Of a DNA stretch of 64,000 nucleotides, positions 25,924 through 35,321 are shown piece by piece (position 1 is the first letter of the stretch; each line of letters begins with the position of its first letter). A model generated the notes under the pieces. It was not told where the DNA came from, did no database searches, and was given only the letters and a program-made list of their open reading frames with translations. The translations under genes were made by a program, and so were the position numbers. Source of the stretch: Campylobacter devanensis (lineage in GTDB: Bacteria > Campylobacterota > Campylobacteria > Campylobacterales > Campylobacteraceae). The stretch is from assembly GCF_002139915.1 (NCBI RefSeq), contig NZ_CP018788.1, forward strand, positions 806,001 through 870,000, in the 5' to 3' direction.

Positions 25924-28410
25924 TTACGCTATTTTATATAATTCATTTTCCAATTCACGAAGAGCTGTTCTATACTTATCATTTCCACCAAACAAGGCTG
26001 CAATCCGAGAAGGTTTCCCAAACTTTGTAAATGGACTCTGCTTGAGAATTTCGGTTGACTCAATGTCGTAAATGCCAAGTTGGGCATATTTATCCAGCAG
26101 CGCATTGATCACCTCTTTTGCAGCTTCTCCATATTTACCAAAAAGATCTCGCTTCTTTACCTTTTCTGCACGCTCACGACGAGTCAGGGGCTTTTGGTCA
26201 AATGCGATATGGCAGATAAAATCAAAGTCATCCACATCCATCATATTTTGATCTTTTTTAATGAGTTCTAAATCTATACCACGCTCTTTAAGTATATTGC
26301 GGATGACTTCTTTCTTCTGCTCTTCATTCCAGGTCTGGATAAAATTTTCAAGGGTTTGATATGTTCCAAGAATACTTTCTTTTGTATAATCTTCGATGCT
26401 TTCTTGCTTCAGAAGTTTGCCATCTGTATCGTAGATAGAAACTACTCTTTGTAGAACCTGTATAGTAACGCTGCCTTTTCCAACAAACTGAATTTCTTTC
26501 CTACCATTTTGGCTCCCCTTATCATCACTGCCATCTCCAAAATCACCCTCATATTCGCCTTCTGGCTGTGGATTTGGATTATAATCATCATCTTGTTCAA
26601 TCTCTCCATCCCATTCTGGATCGGCAAACAAACGGCTTACACGGCGAAAATCCATTATTGTAAAATGAGTTTTTCCCTCATCATATCTCAGACGAGTTCC
26701 ACGGCCAATTATCTGCTTAAACTCTGTCATTGAATTGATTAGCTCATCTAAAACAATGAGTTTTACCATTTTGCAGTCGCTTCCAGTAGAAAGAAGCTTT
26801 GATGTAGTTGCAATAACGGGATATGGCTGCGAAACTGAAATGAAATAATCCAGCTTTTCTTTTCCATATTTATCACTTCCAGTGATACGGACAACATACT
26901 GCTCTTTTACATTGCCCTGATTATCTTTCAAAATCATATCAGTATTTAAATTGTTCAGTGCAACTCGCATGCGTTCCGCGGCATCTTCTGTAGGACAAAA
27001 TACAATTGTCTTGGACATACGGTCTGTTTCTTTTAAAAACTTTGTAATTTCTTGGGCAACTTCATCAATTCTATCTTGGATGACAATATTATAGTCATAA
27101 TCTGAAAGATTATATTCTCGGTCTTCGATTTCTACTCCGTTAATATCCTTTTGACCTAGTTTTGGTCTCCAGCCATCATCAATACTAGTGCGAACATGTA
27201 TTACCTTGAATGGAGCAAGAAATCCATCTTCAATTCCTTGTTTAAGACTGTAGCTGTAAACAGGTTCTCCAAAATAATCGATGTTAGAAACATATTTTGT
27301 TTCTTTTGGTGTAGCCGTCATACCAATCTGTGTAGCACTGCTAAAATAATCAAGAATCTTTCGCCAGCGAGAATCAGCCTTTGCAGACCCACGATGGCAC
27401 TCATCAACAATAATAAGATCAAAGAAATCTGGTTTGAAGAACTCTTTATATTTGGCAATTTCTGCTTCTATTTCAGCTTCTGTTTCTTCAACTTCCTCTC
27501 CTTGGTGCTTTGCGGAATCCAATTGTTGATAAAGGGCAAAATAGACCTGATATGCTGAAATTTTTGATTTATCTTCTTTTTGGAAATTGATTTTGTGGAT
27601 TACTTTTTCTAAAGGCTTAAAGTCACCGTTAATAGTCTGATCTACGAGATTATTTCTATCAGCAAGATAAAGCACTTTCTTCTTTGCTCCTGACTCAAGG
27701 AGTCTCCATACAATCTGAAAAGCCGTATAGGTTTTTCCTGTTCCAGTTGCCATTACAATAAGAATTCGAGTTTGTTGTTGTGAAATTGCCGCAAGGGTTC
27801 TATTTACCGCATTTCGCTGATAATACCTAGGGGGATAACAATTTGAACCAGAATAGAAAGGCGTATTCAAAAGATTTTCTTCAAAACAAAGTGGAATATC
27901 ATATGCTTTTGATTCCCCATCCATCACATATCGTTCTCGGTTTTCAACTTCTAGAATTTTTGTTGCATCAACACCTTTCCACCGGGCATAAAGTTCATCT
28001 GCAGTGGGAAACTCCGAAAGGGGAAATTCTTTTTCAAGCCCAGTTGTAAAATCGTGTTCAAAAAAGCTATCTCCGTTTGATGTATAGACAAAAGGAACAT
28101 TCATCATAATTCCATAGGAAATGGCTTGTTGCATACCAAACGATGTTGAATGATTATTATCTTTAGCTTCTACAATCGCAAGTGGAGTCCCTTTATTATA
28201 CCAAAGAACATAGTCACACCTTTTCCCTTTATCACGACTTGGAACATTTCCTTTAATGAGAACCTTCCCATCCGTGAAATTATTTACAGGAGCTGTCTCC
28301 ATGGTTATTTTTTTAGTATCCCATTTTGCCGACAATGCTGGAGTAATAAATTGAAGTTTAATATCTTCTTCTGTCATTTCCGATTTTGGTAATATATAGG
28401 AAGTTGCCAT
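25924..28410 (-). CDS. hsdR: type I restriction endonuclease subunit
   Basis: ATP-dependent translocase and nuclease of the type I complex. An N-terminal PD-(D/E)xK-type nuclease domain has Asp66 in CDYVLW and E81-A-K83 in AIVEAKD. Helicase motifs follow: Walker A VMATGTGKT at 219-227, the DEAD-box-like VDECHRGSA, MTATPKET, and motif VI QIIGRGTRLR. The 828-residue size fits the EcoKI-like branch. It is the first gene of the operon, with a minus-strand TATAAT at 28451-28446 preceded by TGT. No frameshift or premature stop is seen, so the system looks intact. Confidence 0.95.
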   Translation of the reverse strand: MATSYILPKSEMTEEDIKLQFITPALSAKWDTKKITMETAPVNNFTDGKVLIKGNVPSRDKGKRCDYVLWYNKGTPLAIVEAKDNNHSTSFGMQQAISYGIMMNVPFVYTSNGDSFFEHDFTTGLEKEFPLSEFPTADELYARWKGVDATKILEVENRERYVMDGESKAYDIPLCFEENLLNTPFYSGSNCYPPRYYQRNAVNRTLAAISQQQTRILIVMATGTGKTYTAFQIVWRLLESGAKKKVLYLADRNNLVDQTINGDFKPLEKVIHKINFQKEDKSKISAYQVYFALYQQLDSAKHQGEEVEETEAEIEAEIAKYKEFFKPDFFDLIIVDECHRGSAKADSRWRKILDYFSSATQIGMTATPKETKYVSNIDYFGEPVYSYSLKQGIEDGFLAPFKVIHVRTSIDDGWRPKLGQKDINGVEIEDREYNLSDYDYNIVIQDRIDEVAQEITKFLKETDRMSKTIVFCPTEDAAERMRVALNNLNTDMILKDNQGNVKEQYVVRITGSDKYGKEKLDYFISVSQPYPVIATTSKLLSTGSDCKMVKLIVLDELINSMTEFKQIIGRGTRLRYDEGKTHFTIMDFRRVSRLFADPEWDGEIEQDDDYNPNPQPEGEYEGDFGDGSDDKGSQNGRKEIQFVGKGSVTIQVLQRVVSIYDTDGKLLKQESIEDYTKESILGTYQTLENFIQTWNEEQKKEVIRNILKERGIDLELIKKDQNMMDVDDFDFICHIAFDQKPLTRRERAEKVKKRDLFGKYGEAAKEVINALLDKYAQLGIYDIESTEILKQSPFTKFGKPSRIAALFGGNDKYRTALRELENELYKIA

Positions 28411-28445
28411 ACAATTATTCTTTCAATAATAAAAATTATAAAAAC

Positions 28446-28454
28446 ATTATAACA
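28446..28454 (-). promoter_or_regulatory. promoter of the hsdR-hsdM-fic-hsdS operon
   Basis: On the minus strand TGT is followed by TATAAT (28451-28446), an extended -10, 36 nt before the hsdR ATG. The 300-nt gap to the next gene is otherwise very AT-rich, with no further signal I can support. Confidence 0.5.
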
Positions 28455-28721
28455 CATTTATAAGAATTTTACTAACTACGAAAAATCATAATATCTCAAC
28501 TATTTATTATTAATATATTTTATACGATAATGGCAAAAACAATAATATCTCTGTTTAAGAGTTTAATATTTTATACTTTTAAGTTATTATCGTATTTTTA
28601 ATTTTATTTGACTTTGTTTAGCTTTATAATAATGAGTTAGATACAGATATTTAAAATCCACATTTTATCTATTTTAAATTTCAATTATGATAATATAAGG
28701 CCATATTTTTATGGAGAATTG

Positions 28722-30143
28722 ATGAAAAATATCTTGATTATTGCTGATGGGATTTTGGCTAAAAATTTCTTAGAGCGACTATTTAATAGCAAAAATAACG
28801 CCTTACACAACTACACAGTAATCACCTATAATGAAGAGACGATCCCTAGCTGGGATGTGAATTTTGAGAATTTTATATTTTATAACTTTGACCCAACTAG
28901 CCTTGGTAAGCTTAAACTACATTTAAAAACCGAATTTGAACAAGCTATGGTGATAATGCAAAATGAATTTGATATAAGATGCGTTTGTGAAAATCTGCGT
29001 CAAATTTATCCAAATTTAGAGATAGATGTGCTAGATTTATGGGGTATGGGAAGGCATTTTAAGGGCGATAATCTAATATCTATAATTGATGCTAGAAAGA
29101 TTCTAAGCTCTAGATTTATGGATTTCTTGCCTGATGTGCCAGTAATTGCTGATAATATCGGTCTTGGGCTAGGGGAGATTATGGAAGTTCAAGTCCCACA
29201 TGGTAGTAGCTATGCTTACCGCCATGTAGGTAATATCCGTAAAAAACGCTGGAAAATTGCTATGATATATCGCAATGGAAGTTATACAATAGCTACTTCT
29301 AATACACTAATCTTGCCAAATGATACTTTGCTAGTAGTTGGCGAGCCTAGAATTTTAGAAAATGTATTTCGTGCTATCAAAAAAGAGCCAGGCCAATTCC
29401 CAAATCCATTTGGCAATAATATCTATTTAGCCTTGGATATGAAGCTAATGAGCAATAACGATATAGAAAGATTGCTAAGCGATACATTAGAACTACATAA
29501 AAAATTAAATAGCAAAAAGCTATATATAAAGGTAGTAAATCCAACTCTTAGCAAAATTTTTAGCGATATAAAAGAGCTTAGATCAGATAGTATTTTTATC
29601 AAAATTGACTACTTTAGCACTACAATATCGATTCAAAAATCTAAAATGAATGAGCTTGATATCGGTCTAGTAGTTACTAATGGTAGAGCATTTAATCTAT
29701 ATAAAAAGGGCTATGAAGCTCTAAAAGTTCCTGTATTAAAAATAGGCACAAGTGGATTAAATAGTGTTAAAAGAGGTGTAATTTTAGGCGATAAAACTGA
29801 TGCTGAGAGCAACTCTAGCGTAATTATGGATTGCTGTAAGCAGCTTGATTTTAGTATATATTTTTACCATTTTGATAACAAATTTGATGATGATAGTAAA
29901 GAGCTAAGGGAGCATTTTGAGAGCTTATCAAAAATCTTTGATAAAAAGGTAAATATCGTAAATGATGGCACAAATCCACTACTAAAGCTTAAAAATAATG
30001 AGAATATTTTACAATTTTTAAGCTTTAGTAGCAAGATTATGGATGGTAAATTTGGAGCGATTTTTTCTAAAGATATTAATCGTTTGCACTATATTTTGGG
30101 TGATAGCTATCAACTATTTATCCCACAAAATGATAAAATTTAA
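28722..30143 (+). CDS. COG3400-like protein with TrkA-C-type domain
   Basis: Cytoplasmic protein of a family found in epsilonproteobacteria. The N-terminus NILIIADGILAKNFLERL looks like a nucleotide-binding TrkA-N fold (residues 1-110). Residues 150-225 (IGLGLGEIMEVQVPHGSS to LPNDTLLVVGEP) resemble a TrkA-C (RCK_C) domain. The C-terminal 240 residues are not recognised. This suggests a ligand-sensing regulator of potassium or other ion transport, but no channel gene is nearby. ATG at 28722 is preferred because GGAG lies at 28713-28716; the codon before it is an in-frame TTG. Next gene follows after 9 nt. Confidence 0.75.
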   Translation: MKNILIIADGILAKNFLERLFNSKNNALHNYTVITYNEETIPSWDVNFENFIFYNFDPTSLGKLKLHLKTEFEQAMVIMQNEFDIRCVCENLRQIYPNLEIDVLDLWGMGRHFKGDNLISIIDARKILSSRFMDFLPDVPVIADNIGLGLGEIMEVQVPHGSSYAYRHVGNIRKKRWKIAMIYRNGSYTIATSNTLILPNDTLLVVGEPRILENVFRAIKKEPGQFPNPFGNNIYLALDMKLMSNNDIERLLSDTLELHKKLNSKKLYIKVVNPTLSKIFSDIKELRSDSIFIKIDYFSTTISIQKSKMNELDIGLVVTNGRAFNLYKKGYEALKVPVLKIGTSGLNSVKRGVILGDKTDAESNSSVIMDCCKQLDFSIYFYHFDNKFDDDSKELREHFESLSKIFDKKVNIVNDGTNPLLKLKNNENILQFLSFSSKIMDGKFGAIFSKDINRLHYILGDSYQLFIPQNDKI

Positions 30144-30152
30144 GGATTAAAG

Positions 30153-30899
30153 ATGAAAAATACAGCTTTTATAACTGGGGCTACATCTGGCTTTGGAGAA
30201 GCGATGGCTAGAATATTATCAAAAGATGGCTATAAGCTAATACTCCTTGGTCGCCGTCAAGATAGACTTAAAGCTTTAGCAAATGAGCTAAAAAATACGC
30301 ATATAATGGCTTGTGATATAAGGGATAAAAAAGCAGTATTTGATGCCGTAGATAGTCTTCCAAGTGAGTTTAGAGATATTGAAATTTTGATTAATAATGC
30401 TGGGCTGGCTCTTGGGCTTGAGCGTGTAAATGAGGCTAGTTTAGATGATTTTGAAACTATGATAGATACGAATATCAAAGGGCTTTTATACGCTACAAAG
30501 GCGGTTTTGCCTATTATGACTAAAAGAAAAAGCGGATATATATTTAATCTTGGCTCCGTGGCTGGTCAGTGGCCATATCCTGGCGGAAATGTCTATGGTG
30601 CGACAAAGGCATTTGTAAAGCAGTTTAGCTTTAATCTTAGAAATGACTTAAAAGGCGATAATATACGAGTTACTGAGATAGCTCCTGGCATTGCTAAGAC
30701 TGAATTTAGCCTAGTAAGATATAAAGGCGATGAGCAAAGAAGCAATGCTGTATATGATGGGACAAACTACCTTGAAGCTAATGATATAGCTAAGATTGTG
30801 CTTGATTGTATAAATTTACCAAAACATGTCAATATAAATAGCCTTGAAGTTATGCCAACTACGCAGAGTTGGGCTGGATTTTTCTTTGAAAAAGAGTAG
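30153..30899 (+). CDS. short-chain dehydrogenase/reductase (YdfG-like)
   Basis: NAD(P)-dependent oxidoreductase of the classical SDR family. The cofactor motif TGATSGFGEAMA is at residues 9-20, followed by GRRQDRL (basic residues favour NADP), NNAGLALG near 86, and the catalytic Ser (NLGSVAGQWPYPGG) with YGATK (Tyr-x-x-x-Lys) near 150. 248 residues. The overall layout fits the 3-hydroxy acid / serine dehydrogenase YdfG group. The exact substrate cannot be fixed. It lies in a three-gene run with the COG3400-like gene and trmA. Confidence 0.88.
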   Translation: MKNTAFITGATSGFGEAMARILSKDGYKLILLGRRQDRLKALANELKNTHIMACDIRDKKAVFDAVDSLPSEFRDIEILINNAGLALGLERVNEASLDDFETMIDTNIKGLLYATKAVLPIMTKRKSGYIFNLGSVAGQWPYPGGNVYGATKAFVKQFSFNLRNDLKGDNIRVTEIAPGIAKTEFSLVRYKGDEQRSNAVYDGTNYLEANDIAKIVLDCINLPKHVNINSLEVMPTTQSWAGFFFEKE

Positions 30900-30908
30900 G
30901 GTATAAGC

Positions 30909-32006
30909 GTGGATTGTAGGTATTTAGGAGATTGTGGAAGTTGTGTTTTGACTCTTAGCTATTGTGAGCAAAAGCAGCTTAAAATCGCTAAGATAAGGGA
31001 GCTTTTTAGCAAGTTTTGGAGTGGAGAATTTGAGTTTTTTGACTCAGATGAGAGTGGATTTCGCTCTAGAGCTGAATTTGGCATTTGGCATGAAAATAAC
31101 GATATAAGCTACTGTATGCGTAGTCAGCAAAATATTAAATTACCGATACAAAGCTGCCAGATAGTAGATACTAAGATATCAAATATAATGCCTTATCTTC
31201 TAAAAACAATAAAAGAAGATAAGGCTCTAGTAGAGCGATTATTTGGCGTAGAGTTTATCAGCTCAGCCAATAGCCTTGTAGCGACACTTTTATACCATAA
31301 AGATGTAAATAGTATAAAAGATAATCTAGTCAATATACAATCTAAGCTAAGAATAGGTCTAATAGCTAGGAGTAGGGGAGTAAAGCTAGAATTTGGCGAT
31401 ACAAAAATAAATGAGATTTTAAATATAAATGGGCGTGAGTTTAGCTATATTATGAGCGATACAGCCTTTATCCAGCCAAATAAAAAGATGAATGAAAAAA
31501 TGATTTCATGGGCTGTAAATGCAGTAGAAAATGCAGCAGATTTAATAGAGTTATATTGCGGACATGGGAATTTTACTATACCAATTAGTCTTAAATTTCA
31601 AAAAGTTTTAGCTACTGAGATATCTAAAAGCTCAATTGATATGGCTTTAAAAAATTGCCAATTAAATAGCGTAAATAATATCAAATTTGCTAGACTAAGT
31701 GCTGCTGAGATAATGAGCGCAATGGCTAAGGAGCGAGAGTTTGAGAGATTGCGTGGTGTAGATTTAGATAGTTATATATTTAGCCATATATTAGTCGATC
31801 CACCAAGGGCGGGGTGCGAAGATAGCGTTTTAGATTTTATGAGCAAGATAGATAATATAATTTATATATCATGCAATCCACTGACATTGCAAAATAACTT
31901 AGAGATACTAAGTCAAACACATAAAGTGGTAAAATTTGCAATATTTGACCAATTTGTCCATACTAATCACATTGAATGTGGTGTAGTTTTAAAAAGAATC
32001 AAATAA
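30909..32006 (+). CDS. trmA: tRNA (uracil-5-)-methyltransferase
   Basis: S-adenosylmethionine-dependent methylation of U54 in the tRNA T-loop. The N-terminal RNA-binding part has an unusual Cys cluster at the start (CRYLGDCGSCVLTLSYCEQ). AdoMet motif LIELYCGHGNFTIPIS lies near 217; ILVDPPRAGCEDSV and the nucleophile Cys in YISCNPLTLQNNLEIL complete the family pattern, with the C-terminal THHIECG-like base motif as TNHIECG. 365 residues matches TrmA rather than the larger RlmD. GTG start, 9 nt after the SDR gene. Confidence 0.93.
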   Translation: MDCRYLGDCGSCVLTLSYCEQKQLKIAKIRELFSKFWSGEFEFFDSDESGFRSRAEFGIWHENNDISYCMRSQQNIKLPIQSCQIVDTKISNIMPYLLKTIKEDKALVERLFGVEFISSANSLVATLLYHKDVNSIKDNLVNIQSKLRIGLIARSRGVKLEFGDTKINEILNINGREFSYIMSDTAFIQPNKKMNEKMISWAVNAVENAADLIELYCGHGNFTIPISLKFQKVLATEISKSSIDMALKNCQLNSVNNIKFARLSAAEIMSAMAKEREFERLRGVDLDSYIFSHILVDPPRAGCEDSVLDFMSKIDNIIYISCNPLTLQNNLEILSQTHKVVKFAIFDQFVHTNHIECGVVLKRIK

Positions 32007-32823
32007 ACACTAGCTGCAATAAGTGACAAAATAAATTTATAATCAAGATTAAATTTAGCTTATATTAGTAATTTTTATCTTGAATGAATTATATATTTTT
32101 AGTTGTCATTTACTGCAGCATAAGTCAAATATATTGATTTATTTAGCTTTTATATCTTTTTATATTTTAATATAAATTTCAGTTTAATTCAAATTTTGGC
32201 TCAGTTTTTGCTTATACTAAATATAATATAATTTTGATTTAAGTTAATTTCTTGGTTTATATATTGTAAAATTTTACATAAAATAATACATAAAATTTCA
32301 AGAATAATTTTACTTATTATTTTAATGAAAATAATACATATTTTACTATGTATTATTATACATATATCTTATAAATAGTGGCAAAATGGGGATTTTTTAG
32401 TATCAAAAAACCCAAAATAGGTGAATTTATTTTAGTTTGAAAATTATAGTTTTCAATACTAAATATATAAAATAGTGCTTTTTATATATATTTTTAATTA
32501 TTTTATAATAATTATAGCTTTGTTTTGTCAAGTGTTTGTTTTCAATCATTTTATGTTTTTATTTAATCTTTACCAATCAACCATTGTAATATTTTTAGAA
32601 ATATATGTAGAGTTATCATCTATGATAATTGTAGTGCATTAATGGGGCTAATGAAGCAATAATACAGATGTAAAACTAAACAATAATAATTGTAGTTGAT
32701 ATATATGCTCTTACTATTTTAAATTTCAATAATTTAAATCTAAGATATAAAATTTACTTACCACCCTACTTTATTATATTTTTATTTAAAAAGCCAATTT
32801 AGATCACAACTAGCCTCACCAAT
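32007..32823. other. AT-rich gene-poor stretch with an imperfect inverted repeat
   Basis: No coding frame I can support. A pair of inverted 17-mers, GCTGCAATAAGTGACAA (32013-32029) and TTGTCATTTACTGCAGC (32103-32119), match at 15 of 17 positions and may be a terminator or the scar of a small element. A second hairpin, GGG-A-TTTTTT with AAAAAACCC, spans 32389-32413. With the phage fragment that follows, this looks like a decayed insertion site. Confidence 0.4.
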
Positions 32824-33303
32824 TCACCCTTCAAACTCAATCTCAATACTATATCCCCTACTATTTAGCGTATGCCTTACGCTTGTTATGCTAAACTTTT
32901 TTAGCTCTATATCGCTGTTTGTATTTTTAAACGCTATAGAGCCGCCAGTAATGATATTAGCCCCTGCTAGGCTACACCTACCGCTGATACCGCCTTTTTT
33001 AAGCTCGTTTAGCTTTGCATTTGCTTTAGCGTATGCCTCGCCATCGCTTTTAGGCTGGCTTATTCTCATATTATAACTAGGCTCGCCACTACCAGCACGA
33101 AGATGGCGCATAGCCCCACTGCTAATATCTTGCCACTGCAAAACAACGCTTTGATATACATTTCTATAAGCTTCATTAATTTCAAGGCTATATAGCTCTT
33201 TTGTGTCTATTTCATATTTTGGCGCATTGCTTACTCCAAAATCTATCTTTTTAGCTATAATCAAAGTAGAGTTTTTAACTGTAAATGAAAAACAAAAACT
33301 CAT
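32824..33303 (-). CDS. fragment of a phage late control protein D (tail gpD family)
   Basis: 159-residue remnant of a phage tail baseplate hub protein of the P2 D / Mu-like family. The stretch YRNVYQSVVLQWQDISSG, then GSGEPSYNMRISQPKSDGEAYAKANAKLNEL and TSVRHTLNSRGYSIEIEFE match the C-terminal half of gpD proteins in order. The N-terminal half is absent: a stop codon lies five codons upstream of the ATG in the same frame. There are no other phage genes around it. It is most likely a relic without function. Confidence 0.7.
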   Translation of the reverse strand: MSFCFSFTVKNSTLIIAKKIDFGVSNAPKYEIDTKELYSLEINEAYRNVYQSVVLQWQDISSGAMRHLRAGSGEPSYNMRISQPKSDGEAYAKANAKLNELKKGGISGRCSLAGANIITGGSIAFKNTNSDIELKKFSITSVRHTLNSRGYSIEIEFEG

Positions 33304-33533
33304 AGTTTGATTTTGCTAAAAATATTCCCAAATAACGTTAAAATGAATCACTAATCTATTTTTATATCAATTATATTTATAAATTTAAATTTTTTAGTAA
33401 ACTAATCAATTTGAATTTTATTAAGCAAATATTGATTTTGGTAATTGTATTATTATATATTTTCAGATTTTAATTTAATAAAATAAGGATTTAAAATTTA
33501 ATTTGAATTATTTAATATTACAAATTATATGGC
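33304..33533. other. AT-rich intergenic stretch, nothing recognised
   Basis: Lies between the phage fragment and the end of acpS. No gene, tRNA or clear attachment site is seen. Confidence 0.4.
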
Positions 33534-33884
33534 TTAATATCGCTCAATTATCACTGCAGCAATTGCAAATCCACCATCGTGAGTTATACTAAGAGAAGTA
33601 TTTTTAATATTAAATTTATAAAGTGTTTCTGTATTAAATTTGATTTTTGGCGCACCTTTATTATCTTTATAAATTGTAGCATCACCAAATCCAAATTCAG
33701 CTCCGATACCACAACCAAGCGCTTTACTAATAGCCTCTTTAGCAGCCCAAAAACCAGCTAAAGTTTCATCGCTTTTAGCTAGCTCAATTTCACTAGGATT
33801 TAAAAATTTATGTAAAAATAGATCGCCGTGCCTAGCCTTGGCTGCAGCGATCCTTTTAATACTGACAATATCAATACCTATCAT
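33534..33884 (-). CDS. acpS: holo-[acyl-carrier-protein] synthase
   Basis: Transfers 4'-phosphopantetheine from coenzyme A to acyl carrier protein. The N-terminal [12 protein letters not shown] holds the metal-binding Asp, and [14 protein letters not shown] near residue 43 holds the second acidic ligand and basic residues. [14 protein letters not shown] near the C-terminus is also conserved. 116 residues is normal for the trimeric AcpS group. Its ATG overlaps the fliL stop (ATGA), and it is the last gene of the 37099-33534 run. Confidence 0.95.
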   Translation of the reverse strand: MIGIDIVSIKRIAAAKARHGDLFLHKFLNPSEIELAKSDETLAGFWAAKEAISKALGCGIGAEFGFGDATIYKDNKGAPKIKFNTETLYKFNIKNTSLSITHDGGFAIAAVIIERY

Positions 33885-34396
33885 TGTACAATAAAATCAG
33901 TAAAAAATACATTTTTGATATATCCATCTCTTAGGACTTCATTTATTCTAGTTACCAATTCATCTTTGAGACGCTCTTTGCCTTTAGCTGTGCTTACATC
34001 TTCATAAGTTTTAGCCGAAAGAGTTCTAATGATTATATCTCTAATTAGTGCTTGTTTTTTATCTATTTCTGGACTTAAAGTCTGTTCACTTAATTCCAAA
34101 TTCATAGTAGTTTTTAGATATCTTGTACCACTCTCGCTAAGTAAATTTACTACATACTGATCCATTGGGTACATAGGGCCGATGTTAAAAAAGTCATTTG
34201 ACCTCTGTTTTGGAGCCATATGTGATGCTGGTGTATCAGCTGCTTGAGACACTTGTTTATCATCTCCTCCGCCCATCAAAAGCATTGCAACAATTACTCC
34301 AATGATAAGTAAAAAGACCACTACGCCTATAATCGCTATTAGTACCACTGGACTCTTTTTACCTTCATTTTTTACATCTTCATCTGATGCTGCCAT
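33881..34396 (-). CDS. fliL: flagellar basal-body-associated protein FliL
   Basis: Inner-membrane protein near the flagellar stator. A short cytoplasmic N-terminus with KNEGKK is followed by one transmembrane helix at about residues 18-40 ([23 protein letters not shown]). A low-complexity linker with D and Q follows, then the periplasmic FliL domain from [22 protein letters not shown] onward, which is stomatin-like in known structures. 171 residues. It pairs with acpS by 4-nt overlap, an arrangement found in other Campylobacter. Confidence 0.92.
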   Translation of the reverse strand: MAASDEDVKNEGKKSPVVLIAIIGVVVFLLIIGVIVAMLLMGGGDDKQVSQAADTPASHMAPKQRSNDFFNIGPMYPMDQYVVNLLSESGTRYLKTTMNLELSEQTLSPEIDKKQALIRDIIIRTLSAKTYEDVSTAKGKERLKDELVTRINEVLRDGYIKNVFFTDFIVQ

Positions 34397-34451
34397 TTTT
34401 TCTCCTTTTTTTCTGTATTATATTTTAAATTTGCTTAAATATCCCAACTGC

Positions 34452-35321
34452 TTATTTGCCGACTATGTTTTTTAATACGCCAATCCCTTCGATTTCGCAC
34501 TCTACAATATCATCTTTTTTGAGATATTTTGGTGGAGTAAAACCCATTCCAACACCACTTGGTGTACCTAAAGAAATTATCGTTCCAGCCTTTAGTGTCA
34601 TTCCAGCACTTAAATCACTTATTACATATGCTGCATCAAAAATCATATCAGCAGTATTTGCATTTTGACGCAATTCCCCATTAACTCTAGAAGTTATTTT
34701 CAAATTTGATATATCTAGATTAGTCTCAATCCATGGCCCCATAAGTGTTGAGCCATCTAGGCTTTTACCATAATACCACTGCTTATATCGATTTTGGATA
34801 TCTCGTGAGCTGATATCGTTTAAAATTGTATATCCAAAAACATATTCTAGCGCCCTATTTTGCGCTACATTAGTTGCGTCTTTGCCAATTATTAGTGCCA
34901 ACTCAACCTCATAATCTAAAGTTTGTGTAATATGACTATGACTTGGGAATATTGCCATATCACCTAAAATATAATTTGCTCGTTTGCCAAAATATACAGG
35001 AAATTCTCTTTTGCCATCAAATTCAATCTTTTTAAACCTATAAGACTCCTTAGCGTGTTCCATATAGTTAATTCCAAGACAAATAATATCTTGAATAGGC
35101 GATAATATTGGTGCTAAAATCTCTACACTGTCATATGGTTCACCACCTGTTTTTGTACCAAGGTCTTCTAAAATTTGACGTTCATCTTGACTTAGTGTGG
35201 TGATTAATTCGTTCATATCCTTTTTATTTATTCCAGCATAACTAATATCAATTATGCGGTTATTTGCACTTAATATACCAAGCTTTATGCTTTCATCTTT
35301 TTTATAGGTGATTAGCCTCAT
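34452..35321 (-). CDS. fumarylacetoacetate hydrolase family protein
   Basis: Member of the FAH superfamily, which cleaves or decarboxylates beta-dicarbonyl-type acids using a divalent metal. The metal-binding triad is seen in DYEVELALIIGKDA (two Glu) and the FGYTILNDISSRDIQ block (Asp). The C-terminal part has GTPSGVGMGFTPPKYL, typical for the family. 289 residues. Oxaloacetate tautomerase/decarboxylase activity is common in this group, but the substrate is not readable here. Its ATG overlaps the argD stop. Confidence 0.85.
   Translation of the reverse strand: MRLITYKKDESIKLGILSANNRIIDISYAGINKKDMNELITTLSQDERQILEDLGTKTGGEPYDSVEILAPILSPIQDIICLGINYMEHAKESYRFKKIEFDGKREFPVYFGKRANYILGDMAIFPSHSHITQTLDYEVELALIIGKDATNVAQNRALEYVFGYTILNDISSRDIQNRYKQWYYGKSLDGSTLMGPWIETNLDISNLKITSRVNGELRQNANTADMIFDAAYVISDLSAGMTLKAGTIISLGTPSGVGMGFTPPKYLKKDDIVECEIEGIGVLKNIVGK

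Noticed and set aside
32013-32119. Inverted 17-mers as the ends of a miniature transposon
   Set aside because: Imperfect pairing, no target-site duplication seen, and a trmA terminator explains them equally well.
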